Origin: Ursus arctos
Taxonomy: Eukaryota > Chordata > Mammalia > Carnivora > Ursidae
Direction of reading: 5' to 3'
NCBI RefSeq assembly: GCF_023065955.2
Contig: NW_026622874.1
Span: 26,655,772 to 26,719,771, forward strand
DNA length: 64,000 nt
Under the pieces are notes generated by a model, which saw nothing but the letters and a program-made list of their open reading frames with translations, did not search any database and was not told the DNA's origin. Made by a program: the position numbers and the translations under genes. Below, piece by piece: positions 12,018 through 24,633 of this stretch. Numbering within the stretch: position 1 is the first letter of the stretch; each line of letters opens with the position of its first letter.

Positions 12018-12125
12018 GGGGTGCCTGGCTGGTTCAGTCAGTAGAGCATGCAATTCTTGATCTCAGGGTTGTAAATTCGAGCCCCACATTGGGTGTAGAG
12101 ATTACTTAAAAATAAAAATAAATAA
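12018..12125 (+). mobile_element. Short tRNA-type SINE without CT body
   Basis: About 108 bp: head gggtgcctggctggttcag, B box like gttgtaaattcgagcccc, then tgggtgtagagattactta and an A-rich tail. The CT-rich domain of standard SINEC is absent, as in an older tRNA-only subfamily. Flanks aagtctgttttgtctga (left) and aagttgatttgtctga (right) form an imperfect TSD inside the L1. Confidence 0.88.
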
Positions 12126-12214
12126 AAAGTTGATTTGTCTGATATAAGTATTGCTGCCCCAGATTTCTTTTCACTTTGATTTTCACGATGAATGTTTCTT
12201 CATCCCTTCACTTT

Positions 12215-12411
12215 TTTTTTTTTAAGATTTTATTTATTTATTCAACAGAGATAGAGACAGCCAGCGAGAGAGGGAACACAAGCAGGGGGAGTGGGAGAGG
12301 AAGAAGCAGGCTCATAGCAGAAGAGCCTGATGTGGGGCTCGATCCCATAACGCCGGGATCACGCCCTGAGCAGAAGGCAGACGCTTAACTGCTGTGCCAC
12401 CCAGGCGCCCC
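12215..12411 (-). mobile_element. CAN-SINE, young subfamily
   Basis: Reverse copy with poly-T left, the gacagccagcgagagaggg segment, and the rare head ending gctgtgccacccaggcgccc. The TSD catcccttcacttt is perfect at 12201-12214 and 12412-12425. Confidence 0.96.
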
Positions 12412-13414
12412 CATCCCTTCACTTTCAAACTACATGTGTCTTTAGGTCTGAAATGAGTATCTTGTAGGCAGCATATAGATGGATCTTGCTTTTTCAACCA
12501 TTTTGTCACCCTGTGCCTTTTTTTTTTTCTTCACGCTGTGTCTTTTGATTGGCACACTTAGTCCATTTACATTCGATGTAATTATTGATAGGTATATATT
12601 GATTGCCATTTGTTACTTGTTTATGGTTGTTTTTGTAGTTTTTCTCTGTTCCTTTCCTCTCTTACTCTCTCAAAATTAGTTGGCTTTCTTTAGTGATATA
12701 CTCGGATTCCTTTCTCTCGCTCTCTCTTTTTTGCATATCTGTTACTGATTTTTGATTTGTTGCTACATGAGGTTTGTATATTACATCTGCATATAGCAGT
12801 CTATCTTAAGTTGATGGTTACTTACGTTTGAACCCATTGTTTACTCCTCTCCTCCCCATGTTTTAGATATATGGAGTCATACTTTATTGCCCTTTATTTT
12901 GTGAGTCCTTTGACTAATTTTTACAGGTATACTTATTTTGCTGTTTTTCTGCTTCCCATTTTTCTTACTCTTATTTATTGTCTTTCCTTTCCATGCAAAT
13001 AGTCCCCTTTAACATTTCTTGGAGGGCTATATTAGTGGTCATGAATTCCTTTAACTGTCGTTTGTCTGAGAAGCTCTTTATCTCTCCTTTTATTCTGAGT
13101 GATAGCCTTGCTGGATAGATTATTCTTGGCTGCAGGTTTTTTTGTTTTTGTTTTTTTTTTCTTTCAGCACTTTGAATATATCATGCCCCTCCTTTCTGGC
13201 CTGTAAAGTTTCTGCTGAAAAATCAGCTGATAGCCTTATGGGGTTTCCTTTGTATGTAACTGTTTTCTCTTGCTGTTTTTAACATTTTGTCTTTATCACT
13301 ATTTTTGCCATTTTAATTAGAATGTGTCTTGGTGTGTACCTCTTTGGGTTGATTTTGTTGGGGGATTTCTGTGCCTCCTAGATCTGGATATCTTCTTCCT
13401 TCTCCAGATTTGGG

Positions 13415-14536
13415 GACTGCAAAGGCAATGGCAACAAAACTCAAAATAAACAATTGGGTTTACATCCAACTGAAAAGCTTTGCACAGTGAAGGTAACCAT
13501 CAACAAAATGAAAAGGCAGCCTATGGAATGGGAGAAAATATTTGCAAATCATTTATCCAATAATATGTCAATATCCAAAATATATAAAGAAATCAATAAC
13601 CAAAAAACAAGCAATCTGATCAATAAATGGGTAGAGGATCTGAACAAACATGTTTTTCCAAAGAAGACATACAAATGGCCAATAGGCATATGAGAAGACT
13701 CTCAAACATCTCTAATCACCAGGGAAATGCAAATCAAAACTACAGTGAGATATATAACCTTACACCTGTCAGAATGGCTATTATTAAAAAGACAAGAATA
13801 ACAAGTGTTGGTGAGGATGTGCACTATTGGTGGGAATGTAAATTGACATAGCCACTATGCAAAATAAGATGGAGTTTCCTTTAAAAATTAAAATAGAACT
13901 AGAACTACTATGTGATCTAGAAATTCCACTAGTGACTATCTATCTGAAAAAAATGAAAACTCTGATTTGCAAGATACATGCACCCTATGTGCAGTGCAGC
14001 ATTATTACACTAGTCAAAATAACCTAAGTGTGGATCAGTGGATGAATGGATAAAGATGTGGTGTGTGTAGACACACACACACACACACACAATGGAGTAC
14101 TACTCAGCCATAAGAAAGAAAGAAATCTTGCCATTTGCCACAACATGGATGTATCTTGAGGGCATTATACTTAGTGATTAAGTCAGACAGAGAAAGGCAA
14201 ATACTGTATGATTTCATTTATACATGGAATCTAAAAAACAAAACAAAACCAAATAAAACCCAGGCTCAGAAGCAAAGAATAGATTGGTGGTTGCCAGAGG
14301 TTGGCGTTTGGGGAGGGGCCAAATGGGGAAAGGGGATTACTAGATATAAAATAAATTAGTCATGGGGATGTAATGTACAGCATGGGGAATATAGTAAAAA
14401 ATATTGTATTAATTTTGTATGTTGACAGATGGTAACAAGACTTGTTGGGGTGATATTTTGCAAGCTCAACAAATGCTGTATACCTGAAACTAATACAATA
14501 ATGTACGGCAGTTATACCTCGTTAAAAAAAAAAAAA
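13415..14536 (+). mobile_element. L1 3' part (ORF2 C terminus, 3'UTR, poly-A)
   Basis: ORF2 C-terminal coding remains from about 13420 (peptide [20 protein letters not shown] near 13508), then MANRHMRRLSNISNHQGNAN, then the 3'UTR with a CA repeat, and poly-A at 14523-14536. It is probably the tail of the + L1 that starts at 3190, separated by the minus-strand L1, but it could be an independent 5'-truncated copy. Confidence 0.85.
14070..14091 (+). repeat. (CA)n microsatellite
   Basis: About eleven AC units inside the L1 3'UTR. Confidence 0.9.
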
Positions 14537-15645
14537 GAAAAAGGATTATGAGAGACCCATGGAGGATTGTCTCCCAACAGGAGTATTTGTGATATTGGAT
14601 TCTAATCTTAACCATTATCAGATGACTTCAGACAATCAGCCATTCATTCTAGTAAGCCACTCATTTGGTCAGAGTCAGTCATTCAACAAACCTTTAAGTG
14701 CTTGCCAATATATGGGATACTGTGTAAGGAACCAGAGAATCAAAAAAGATGTTAAAGTTAATCCATATTCTTGAGAAGATTACATATTAATGAAAGAAAT
14801 AGTATTTTAAAAAGTTGTAATGATAGTAATGCCATTATTGAGCTGAGATAATGGTGTATGTTCATCATAGTTTTTTTTTTTTCCTCTTGGGAACACATAA
14901 ATAGTACGACCTTCCTTTTCCATGTCATTAGGTTTGGGGACATATAACTTAGTTCTGGTCAGTTGGATGTGGGTATAAACCACCATAAATCTGGTGGCAG
15001 ACCAGGTCTCTAAACCATCCTGAAGCCTTGTCTTTCCCAGCCATGGCATCCATGGATGGCTGCCAGATCCACATTAGATTTGCATGAGCAAGAAGTAAAA
15101 CTTTATTTTCTCCTGTTTATTAGTGGGGAAACAGAATCACAATGTAATGTACTAAATACGATAATATTATTTCCAGTACTATGAACACACTGAGGGCAAG
15201 AATGCTGACTTACTTCATTTATATCTTTAGTACAGGAACTGGAGGAGGGAATATATTTGTCAAATCAGGAAGAAGATTGTTATGGTAATTAGGAGCACAG
15301 AGTCAAGGGAAACGCTTTCTCTCATTTTTTTTAAGATAAGAAATGTTTGAATATGACCATAGATGAAAGAAATAAATCAATGGAGAGGGAGAGGATAAAG
15401 TTTTGGAAGGAAAGATCTTCAAGGGAGGGTAGAAGAATAAGGCCTGGAAGCCCTAGTAAGAAGGTGGAAAAATAGCTTCTTTTTATTAGATTGTATGGGA
15501 ATAAGGAGGAAGAAGTAATCAAGTGATGGCTTTGGGGGAGAGCTTGTTGTATTTAAGGCAAGGGAGGTAGAGAAAGCATCAAGAGAAGAGATTAGGATGG
15601 AGATTCCAGGCATTAACAGAAAAAAACAGGATGTGTTGTCTCCCT
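14537..15645. other. Sparse stretch with one possible old repeat
   Basis: About 14860-15125 resembles an old mammal-wide repeat also seen at 54420-54870 (shared plan: gggacatataacttagttctggtcag, then gcatgagcaagaagtaaaact near the end). Around 14670-14790 is a word order like the common -caacaaa-, -gatactgtg-, -ttacatatt- interspersed repeat. I cannot name either family. The rest shows nothing recognisable. Confidence 0.4.
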
Positions 15646-15649
15646 ATAT

Positions 15650-15855
15650 TGTACCAAATCCTTTGTTGGAGTGCTCACAGATATCTCATTTAATCCACTC
15701 AGTATTCTGCAAGGTAGTTATTGATATCGCTATTGTTTCATAGATGAAGTGGCCAAGGCTCCTAAAGGTGAAGTAATTTATCAAGGTTGTAAGCTAGTTA
15801 AATGGCAGAGCCAGGTTTCAGAACTGATCTGCCTGACTCCATGCTGGTCTACACT
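15650..15855 (+). mobile_element. MIR SINE relic
   Basis: Ordered MIR words on +: tttcatagatgaagtggcc near 15737, aggttgtaagctagttaaatgg near 15784 and agccaggtttcagaactg near 15810, ending in gactccatgctggtc. Old and diverged; no TSD visible. Confidence 0.75.
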
Positions 15856-17684
15856 AGAGTCATGTGATGGGAAAGACCCAAGGAACTTAATTATATCAGC
15901 TGTCTTAGAGAATTTACATCAAGATGCCTGTCAGTGCCCTTCATGCCACATTGCCTGTGTCCAGGGATAGCAATCTGTCTGTCAATGGATGTGCGCTCAG
16001 TACCTCCACATAGACACTGAAAGAGTTTTAACAAGGTTTGAAAATGGAGCCAGTAAGCCAGTCAACTAATTGTTATAGAGAAGTCAACTCACCAGTTTTT
16101 AATAATCTGGGTTCATGATATTAAGTGATTTGAATGGTTGGTTGTGTAGCTATCACTCAGGTCCAGCCTCCCTCATATGAAATACGATCATGAGAGAATT
16201 AAAAAGTGTTATGAAACCTCCACTATGTGAGCAGTCACGTTGCCTTATCATTTTTAAAATGATCCTGATTCCTTCGAGGTTGTAAGCATATATTGCATGA
16301 CAGTGAGAGATTTACAAGTCATGGACGTGAGGCTGAATTAAGATTTTTGGAAAACATTTATTATCTTGACTTATTAAAATAAGCTTCAAAGTCTAAAATT
16401 ATAGTTCAAAGTTATATTTGTCTAACAGGTTATATTTTCTAAATCCAAGCTATACATTACTTCATAGTAAATTTCAGGAATAACATTTAAGACTTTAGAA
16501 TGAAATAAAATGAATATTGCTAGTGACATTTGCACCCATTATGGGAAGCTAGAAGGATGATGATGGAAGAGGTTTGGTACAGATTTCCTGGAAGATAATT
16601 GGAACATCACAAAGAGCTCTGTTCAGTGATGGAAACTGGTAATAGATTATGAAGTAAAGTAAATGAATAGGATTTAAAGCATGGGCTTGGCTGATGGTCT
16701 CCTTTCTCTGCTTTGGGAACAGTCTATCTTCCTCCCACAAGGCACTGCTTGCTCGCTCCAGGTTATCAACCTTGATGAGATTCAGGTTAAAGTGGCCCAT
16801 CTAGTCCAGCATTATGCATTCCCCCAGCTGTCCAATAAAGAGACTATTTCTGCTCCCAGGAACATACTTTTACCAGAAGAATTCTTTGGGCTGGCAACCT
16901 GACTGAAAATAGGCAAAAAAGCCTTTGTACATTTTGTGACTTAGACACAGGATCTGCATACCAATGGCAAGCTGTCTTTGATTCCTAAGCAATCTCTTAA
17001 AGGGATTTACCCAGGTATTTTGCGGATTGTGCAGCTTAATTATAAAAAGGGAGAGAGCCGTCCCTGTTTCAATATCTGCCTTCCTTTGTAGTCCAAGTCT
17101 TAATTTTTTCAACTTCAGTCTTGCTTCCTGGAATTTGAGTTTTGATGCTTGCTTGGTTAACTTCCCATTGACTGATTGAGATAGTGTTCTAGAAATGTGC
17201 TACATGCTTCTGTCTTGCGTCTTCTGAGCTTCACCTAGCCCTCCCAGGCTGTGTCTCATATGTCCCATTTCCTACTTCTGGTGTTCTTCATCCCCAAATC
17301 TCTAATAACTCAACATCACAAATATGTATCAAGAATCCACGAGGTCTCTGCTAATCTCTGCAGGGTACCCAAGACAGCTGAGTTAAATAGTCCTTTTAGA
17401 ATTTTTATCAACAAGCTCATAATTAAAAAGTAAATCTGCTTTGAGAACTACAACTGATTAATGCCATCTAATACACTTACTAGCATTCTTATAAATCTTT
17501 TAAACACTTGGAATAATTGGTAGTATTAATTATTATTAACTCTATGACATAGAGGAACAATACCGAGTTGGAAATGTCTGGCCTTATCCATGGCCACCAG
17601 GCCCCTGTATTTCAGCCATGATGATCTCCTTTCAGTTCCTCAAACAGGCTGTACTTTCCTGCTTCTAGATTTTATTTCATCCAT
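15856..17684. other. No recognisable feature
   Basis: I find no repeat family, long open frame with protein-like composition, or simple repeat of note. The sequence is of mixed composition with a few short A/T runs. Confidence 0.5.
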
Positions 17685-17945
17685 CTTAGAGATTTTTCTC
17701 TGGAAAGACTTCCTTGATCTATCTGTCTTTCAGATCTGATTTTTTTTGTCCCCTTAGTTTTTCATAACACCTACTCTGCCACCATTATAGATTTTGTCAC
17801 TGTGTATTGTGACTGATTTGTTTTTTTCTTCCCTCATGATCTCTAAGCTCCATGAAAGCAGTACCCACTTCAGTTTTCTTCCCTTCAGTATGCCTCCTGT
17901 CACAGCTGATACCTATCACTGGTAAGCAGTCATTAAATATTGGGA
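17685..17945 (+). mobile_element. L2 LINE 3' end relic
   Basis: Word order of the L2 3' region on +: gacttccttgatctatctg near 17707, tctaagctccatgaaagcag near 17842 and cagtcattaaatattggg near 17926. Diverged and non-coding. Confidence 0.6.
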
Positions 17946-17959
17946 GATCAGGTGTCTCT

Positions 17960-18090
17960 CTATTTGTTGACTCTGTCAATGACAGTTTCCTCATCTATAA
18001 TAGTGTTGAAGATACCTTGCTATGAGGGTTGTTGCTAGGATAAAATGAGATAATATATGTGAAATTGTTTGCATTTCATAAAGATGTTAA
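17960..18090 (+). mobile_element. MIR SINE relic, 3' half
   Basis: gtttcctcatctataatag near 17985, then gggttgttgctaggataaaatg near 18027 and gataatatatgtgaaa near 18050: the order and spacing of the MIR 3' half. Confidence 0.65.
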
Positions 18091-19050
18091 TTATTACACA
18101 GTCTTCTTAATTGTGTTTATATTCTGTTTGCAATGTTAGTTTCTACTGCATTTTATGTGGTTTAAGGCTTGCTTGAGATTTTTTTCATGTGCAGCTCTTT
18201 TTTTCTTCTCCAAGAAAATTATAAGCAATAGAAGATTTCATTCATTTATTTTTCTTTGTAATAGTACCTGTCATCACAAGAAAGTTACAGAAAATTAAGG
18301 CAGAGACTTTGTGATCTATTAATTGTTTTCTTTTTATGATTGCCACATCAGTAAATGTTCAACCAAACTGTTTTTTCATTCTAAGAAATTATATCTTTCT
18401 ACTTAGCAGTTAATATTATAAATAGAAAATTAGTACTTGCATTTATATCAGAATTGGATACTCTCATCCCAGATCCATTGATATTCCATCTCTGGTATAT
18501 GATCCAATAAAAAAAAATCAACAATGTAGATTACTTGATTTGAACAACATAGGGGTTTTCATGTGCAGTAATATAATGCATTCTTTAAAAATAAATGTGG
18601 AATTTATTTCTCAATAAGTATCTATTGCTATTAAAGACGTTGTGGAAAAGAGAGCATACTCAATTAATTACATGATTTGGCAATGGAGAGAAGGTTGGAT
18701 CAGACCACTTCCCACCATGAATAACTACAAAAGATAGATAAAATTCATAAAAGAAAAACCAAATCATAAACAACATCCCAGCTGTTTAAATGTAATATAG
18801 AACAAGTGAACAGAGAGCACTTGTGCAGTCAAGATTTTGGAGAGAAGGAAAAGACATTGAAGTAAGCCTTTCAGCCCTAGTGCCTTCTGTTGTCAATTAT
18901 TTGTCAGTTAATATTGAGGAATATAGAGGCAGAGCAGGAAGTGGTGGCCTAGAGCTTGTGTCAGACTAGTTGGTCTGGGAAGATAATCACTGGAGTTCAA
19001 GGCCCTCAAGGCAACCAAGACTTGAAGAAAAGGAACTGTAGAGGAGTAAG
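18091..19050. other. No clear feature
   Basis: AT-rich sequence. The last 300 bases may be diverged L1, but I could not anchor it to a known part of the element. Confidence 0.4.
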
Positions 19051-19916
19051 ATCAACATTCTAGACAACCTCATTTCAAGGAATGTACTAATTCTTTGCAA
19101 AACATAACATACAAAAATTGACATAAGAAATATAAAGCCTGAATAATTTAATATTAATGAAATTGAACCCATAATGAAGAACCTCTTAGAAAATTTTCAA
19201 TCTGGAAAGCTTTACTGGTAAATTACCCCAAACATTTAAGACAGAAATAACACTAATCTTGTACATATTCCTCCAGATGATAGAATGAAGAAAGACGAAA
19301 CAATTCTCAGCTTGTTTTCTAAGGCTAGCATAATCTTGATACCAATATCTGACACGAAAATTATAAGAAAATCAAGTTACAAGGCAATGTGAGGAACACA
19401 GATGAAAATATACTGAATCAAATATTAACAAATAATATCTGCTGATATATTAGCCAGGTGGATTATTGTACAAGTGCAAGGTTGGTTTAACACATGAAAA
19501 TCAATCAATGCCAATTACTGTATTAAGAGTCTAAACAAGGAAACCATATTTCCCCCTTTTTAAATATATATAAACATCTAAATATGTATAAACAGTTGGT
19601 AACATTTGTTATTAATTACAAATGAGATTCTCAGAAAATTAAGAATAGAAAATATTTTCTTCAATCTGATAGAAGATAGCAACTTCACATTCATTTAATG
19701 ATAAAATATTTAAAGATTTTCCTGTGAGATCAGATAAGGATATTTGCTACTATAACTTCTATTTAACATTTTAATAGAAGTCCTGGACGGTGGAATAAAG
19801 CAAGAAAAGGAAATCAAAGATAAGGTTGAAAAAAGAAGTGAAATGTATTATCATTTTTTGTTGTTTTGATTATGTATGTAGACAATTCAAAATAATTTAT
19901 AGATTATTAGAATTAT

Positions 19917-19970
19917 ATCAAAAACTAATGATGTACTATACTCTAGCTAATTGAATTTAAATTAAAAAAA
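19917..19970 (+). mobile_element. Tiny L1 3' tail insertion (54 bp)
   Basis: Carries only the last bases of a carnivore L1: atcaaaaactaatgatgtac, then agctaattgaatttaaatta and a short poly-A. Candidate 8-bp TSD agaattat at 19909-19916 and 19971-19978. It lies inside the old + L1. Confidence 0.6.
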
Positions 19971-20180
19971 AGAATTATTAAGAGCATTTAGAAAGGTCAG
20001 TGATATAAAATCAGCATTCAAAAATCATTTGGATTTCTAAAGTTAATAACAAACTAAGATGAAGTTAAAAACATTTTGAATTATAAATTTAATTTTTTAA
20101 ATGAAAAATACCAAAAACCTAGGAATAAATTCAATGGGAGCCATACAGGAACAGAGATGCCTTGAAACATTACTGAGAGA

Positions 20181-20379
20181 GGGGCGCCTGGGTGGCTCAG
20201 TCGAATAAGCATCAGCCTTTGGCTTTGGTCATGATCCTGGGGGGTCCTGGGGTTGTCCCCTGTAGGGCTCCCTACTCAGTGGGGAGTCTGCTTCTTCCTT
20301 TCCCTCTGCTCCTCTGCCCCACTTGTGCTCTCTCTCTCGCTCTCTCCCTCTCAAATAAATAAATAAAATCTTTAAAAAA
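20181..20379 (+). mobile_element. CAN-SINE with perfect TSD
   Basis: Full head gggcgcctgggtggctcag, body, CT-rich tract and (AAAT)n tail. The 12-bp TSD attactgagaga is identical at 20169-20180 and 20380-20391, which places this among the younger SINEs here. Confidence 0.97.
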
Positions 20380-20647
20380 ATTACTGAGAGAAATTAAATA
20401 CATGGAATAATATGTTGTGTTCATGGATAAAATTATTGAATATTACAATGATATCATTGTCTTCATATTAACTAATAAATTCAATGCAATCCCAGTTAAA
20501 ATTCCAGTAGTTTTTTTTAGAGGAAATGTAAAGTTGATCCTAAAATTTATATCAAAAAGCAAGGAATTGAGAATAGATAAGGTAACCGATGTGAACAAAG
20601 CTGGAAGACTTAGACTACTAGCTATCAAGTCTTATCAAGAGTTATAA

Positions 20648-20746
20648 GAGGGGTGCCTGGGTGACTCAGTCAGTTAAGGATCTGACTCTTGATCTCAGCT
20701 CAGTCTTGATATTCAGGGTCGTGAGTTCAAGCCCTGCACTGGGCAA
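20648..20746 (+). mobile_element. Short SINE, tRNA part only, perfect TSD
   Basis: About 99 bp: head ggtgcctgggtgactcag, B box ggtcgtgagttcaagccc, ending cctgcactgggcaa with almost no tail. TSD aagagttataa at 20637-20647 and 20747-20757. It has neither the CT-rich body nor a poly-A tail, yet it is flanked by a clean duplication, so it inserted in this short form or lost its tail since. Confidence 0.92.
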
Positions 20747-22090
20747 AAGAGTTATAACAATCAAGAGTAGGCTACGGGCCCAAAGATAGACAAAGAGGTG
20801 AATAAAACAGAGTGAATAATTCAGAAACAGATCCATGCATAATTGGAAACTTGATTAAAATAAAATATTACTGTAGCAGGTAGTCTCATATATAGATAGT
20901 GCTGGACCAACTGGATATTCACATGGAAAAAACAAGTTTGATCCCTACCTCAGATAAGCCACAAAAATCAAATTCAGGTGAAATTAAAAAACAAACAAAC
21001 AATAAAGCTTCTAGAAAATAATATGGGAGGGGGAATATTTTTATGACAAAGATTTGTTAAACAAAGATTTGATAAGCAGAAAGCAAGTAGCAATAATCAT
21101 AGAAGTTTAATAAATTTGATTTAATTAAAATTAAGAACTCTTTAAAAAATTACCATGAAGAGAATGAAAGACAATCCATAGACGATATTTGCAATATGTA
21201 GTAAATACAGTAGATGAGTTATACAAATTACTTTATAAGTCTAACAAAACAATAAGAGAAAGAACAATTTAATACATAAGAAACTTCCCCAAAATTTTTT
21301 CCCAAAGGGGTTTATATCCAAATGACCAATGGCATTAAAAAAAACCTCAGATTTTTAGTCATCAGGGAAGCGTAAGTTAAAATATAATTAAAGACGACTA
21401 CACATCTCCCAGAATGGCAACAATTAAAAATCTGGCAATACCAAGAATGGATGAGGATACAGAACACCTGGAACTTTTGTATACTGTCAGTGGGAATTTA
21501 AATTCACAAAACCACTTTGGAAAACTGATGGTACACTTAACCTATAATTCAGTTCTACTAATTCAGTTCTACTCCTACATTGGCTCCCAATATAAACACT
21601 TATATATGTGCCTCAGACGACAGGTACCAGCATGCTCAGAGCACCACTGTTTGTAATAGCCCCATGTAACTCAAATGCCCATGAATGGGGTGGATAAATA
21701 AATTTGGATGTATTTCCCCAAGGGAGGTTTGCAACAGTGAAAGCTACAGGGATACCATGGATAAATCTCACAAACTATTGAGCGAAAGAACTCAGACACC
21801 TAAGAGCACATGTGTGTGTACTTTGTACGATCATACTTACTTGAAATTCAAAACTAGTCTAATGGCAATTATAATTAGGTGAGCAGATTCCTTTGGAGCG
21901 GTCATTACTGGAATGTGGCACAAAGGAGATTCCTGGGATGCTGGCATATTCTACATCTTGACCTGTGTGGTAGTTGGATGGGTATGTTTCCTTCTGTAAA
22001 AATTCTTTGAGCTGTATACTTATGATTTTTGCATTTTTCTATATGTATGCTATACATGAAAAAAACATAGAAAATAAGAAGGGTACACTT

Positions 22091-22307
22091 TTTTTTAAAA
22101 AAGATTTTATTTATTTGAGCAAGAAAGAGAGAGAGAGGAGAGGGAGAGGGACAAGTAGACTCTGGGCTGAGTGCAGAGCCTGACCTGGGGCTCAATCCCA
22201 AGACCCTGAGATCATTACCCAAGATCACAACCTTGAGATCACCACCCGAGGACCCCAGCTGAAATCAAGAGTTGGACTCCTAGCCGACTGAGGCACCCAG
22301 GTGTCCC
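22091..22307 (-). mobile_element. CAN-SINE with an internal duplication
   Basis: Reverse copy: poly-T/A left edge, gagagggagagggacaag body and head complement gactgaggcacccaggtgtcc. The central part has an extra segment: gagatcattacccaagatc is followed by gagatcaccacccgaggac, a local duplication of about 35-40 bp. Confidence 0.9.
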
Positions 22308-24255
22308 AGTAGGCTCCACTTTCTGATATCTTGTGTTGGCCATTCCTGCAGGGATAGTCTTGCCCTATTAATTCCCATTTGTAATGGAGTCTGATTCCAA
22401 GGCTAAGCCCACTACACACTTTTTCACCAAGAAGGCTCTATAATTAGACACACAAAACGGGGGAAGCTTAAATTGACCTTTGGTGCACCAGACAAACTTT
22501 AAGATCAGCAGCGCTGGGTTTTCCTCTCAGGGATAATTTTAGTGTTCTCTATAATGGAATAAAAATGGGACTCATGAACAAGTTCAATTCACTTAGAAAA
22601 TCAAGTTGCATTTTTGCACATCAATGTTATGGCTTTAAATTTCAAACTTTCTATACTTGGTTAGGAATAGAGACCACAGAGGAAAATAAAGGGGGAAATA
22701 TAGTTAATCTTTCTAAAAATAAGAATAATATAAACTGCTAATAAAAAAAACATGGTCCCTGCATTTTATACTCAGAGATTAAGGAACTTGCCTGAGGTCG
22801 CAAAAGGTGGTGGAGCGGGGCTGCAAACCTGGGGAGCTGGGCAGCAGGCTATGTACTTAGAACCACCATACCTTACTGTGTCTGGAAGGGCAAAAGGAGA
22901 GAGATAGGAAACAACAGGGTCAAGGGTAATTTTAAAAATATGAGGAATACTGACATATTCGGAAATAGAAGTTAGAGATGATGGGAAATAGGGAAGGAGG
23001 GTGGAGCATTAATGGGATGATGTTCACAGGAGGCAGGAAGAAAAAGAATTGGAAGCAGGTGAGAAGCAAAAGCACCTCTTCCCCAGGGACAGGAGGGAAG
23101 GGAAAAAAAAAAACAAGAAGAAGAAAGAAACATGTGAAGGCAAAAGTGGTTGGGGTGATGAGAAATCCTGCAAGGGCTTTTCTTACAAGGGTCCTGCTTT
23201 TACAATAAAGAGAGTACAATCCTTTGAGAGACAGGAAGGGTAAAGGGTGGGGTTGAGGGTGGCAGAGGGGTAGAACAGAGAAGTACGTCTGGGGCCTGGG
23301 AGGTGTGAAGTCCTTGTGTGAGAGTGTTTGGAGAACTGCATTTTTCTGTTATAAACTATTACTTTAAAAAATCTGAAATGTTCATAATTTACAATTTGAG
23401 ATTAAGTTAAATGACTGAATTGTGTGTGCCAAGACAGAAATGATATGCAGTCCACAGGTGTAGATACACTCTAGTTTGTGTAAGTTTAAATAAGCAGCCA
23501 TATGGGGAAATAGCAAATCTTCTATTGAAAGAATAAGTTTTATTTTAGAAAACTTTTCAAACAAAAGAAATGATAGTATCAAAGTTGGTACAGGCAATTT
23601 TAAGTCAGAGTCTCCATCGATACATAATGAAACTAAAGGGGAGGAAAACCAACTAGAAATGTTTCTTTGAACTAGAGCATTTCACTCTCAATATAAAGAT
23701 TACAGTCTCTTTTCCTTCCGCCCAAAGAACAGTCTCCAAAAAGATTTCTTTAAAATTATAAGACAAGAGATAGGATTATTTGAAAGATGAAAGAGAGGGA
23801 AATGTTTGAATTGACATAACGCTATCTCCCCAGCTTTCTGCTTACGGGCAAAGAATCAGAATTTTTAGCCCAAACTAAAATATTTTGCATAAAATAGCGG
23901 ACACCTGATTGCATATATGCTTATTATACTTTGTCTTTTCAGGTTGCATTTTTTAAAACAGCTGAAATAATGTTTCATTTTAAGATTTTAACTACTTGTT
24001 ACATTAGCTTATGTTAGTGTTTAGCTTGCTATTTTTCAGTAAGACTTTTTTGTGTTAATTGAATCGTTTAATAGTTAAATCAGAAATCAAATGTATTTAA
24101 TATTTTACATGTACATTTACATTTTTTTCACTCCTAAATGATTTATTTTTCTTTAGTAAGGATACTTTATCTCTTGGTATACTTATGATGACACAGCATG
24201 TTTTTTTCTCAAATCAAATTTTCTTTGGTTTTGATTTCTCACTTTGGCTTTTTCC
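22308..24255. other. Sparse stretch with one MIR relic
   Basis: About 22760-22850 has MIR words (agattaaggaacttgcctgag, then gctgcaaacctggggagc). Purine-rich runs occur at 22975-23130. Otherwise I see no gene, no long repeat and no named regulatory element. Confidence 0.5.
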
Positions 24256-24577
24256 CCCCTTTTTTTCTTTTTATTTGAGTATAGTTGACACACAATATTA
24301 CATTAGTTTGAGGTGTACAACTTAGTAATTTAATAAGTTTGTACCTTGTGCTATGTTCATCACAAGAATAACTACCATCTGTCCCATTACATCACTATTA
24401 CAATATTGCTGGCTGTATTTCTTATGCTTGCTTTTTATTCTGGTGACTTACTCATTCCATCACTGGAGGCCTCTATCTTCCTCTTCCCTTCATCCATTTT
24501 TCCCAAACCCCCACCTCCTGCCCCTTTGGCAATCATCAGTTTGTTCTCTGTATTTATAGTTCTGATTCTGCTTTTTG

Positions 24578-24633
24578 TTTCTTCTTCTTCTTCTTCTTCT
24601 TCTTCTTCTTCTTCTTCTTCTTCTTTTTTTTTT
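24578..24633 (+). repeat. (TTC)n with poly-T, 56 pyrimidines
   Basis: About 15 TTC units followed by T, without a purine, inside the 3' region of the L1. On the L1 sense strand it is (GAA)n. Confidence 0.95.

Larger units (their letters stand above)
7925..13414 (-). mobile_element. LINE-1 on minus strand, ORF1 end to 3' end
   Basis: The 3' end lies at the left (A-rich run after 7920, then gtgtagttaacatacagt). ORF2 runs right to left: endonuclease region near 12400-12500, reverse transcriptase region around 9800-11000, C-terminal region 8450-9713. About 13000-13414 matches the ORF1 C-terminal region and stops there, so the copy is 5'-truncated in ORF1. Frames are broken throughout. It carries four SINEs. 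It interrupts the + strand L1: + sequence to the left ends in the RT region and + sequence to the right starts near the ORF2 C terminus, so about 1 kb of the host L1 is missing. Confidence 0.9.
19050..22080 (+). mobile_element. Old LINE-1 (L1M), ORF2 to 3' end
   Basis: ORF2 nucleotide landmarks in order: RT-upstream region (cttactggtaaattacccc-like near 19210), ggtttaacacatgaaaatca near 19483, aattcaatgcaatcccagttaaa near 20477, and an ORF2 C-terminal zone near 21410 (cagaatggcaacaattaaaaa). The 3' end is an old-L1 tail (gagctgtatacttatgattttt near 22009). Many stops; highly diverged. It contains an L1 microtail (19917-19970) and two SINEs. Confidence 0.8.

Noticed and set aside
22978..23243. 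Lys/Arg-rich frames of 64-76 codons
   Set aside because: They come from a purine-rich tract, and the reverse strand gives an equally long Phe/Leu-rich frame, which is a composition effect.
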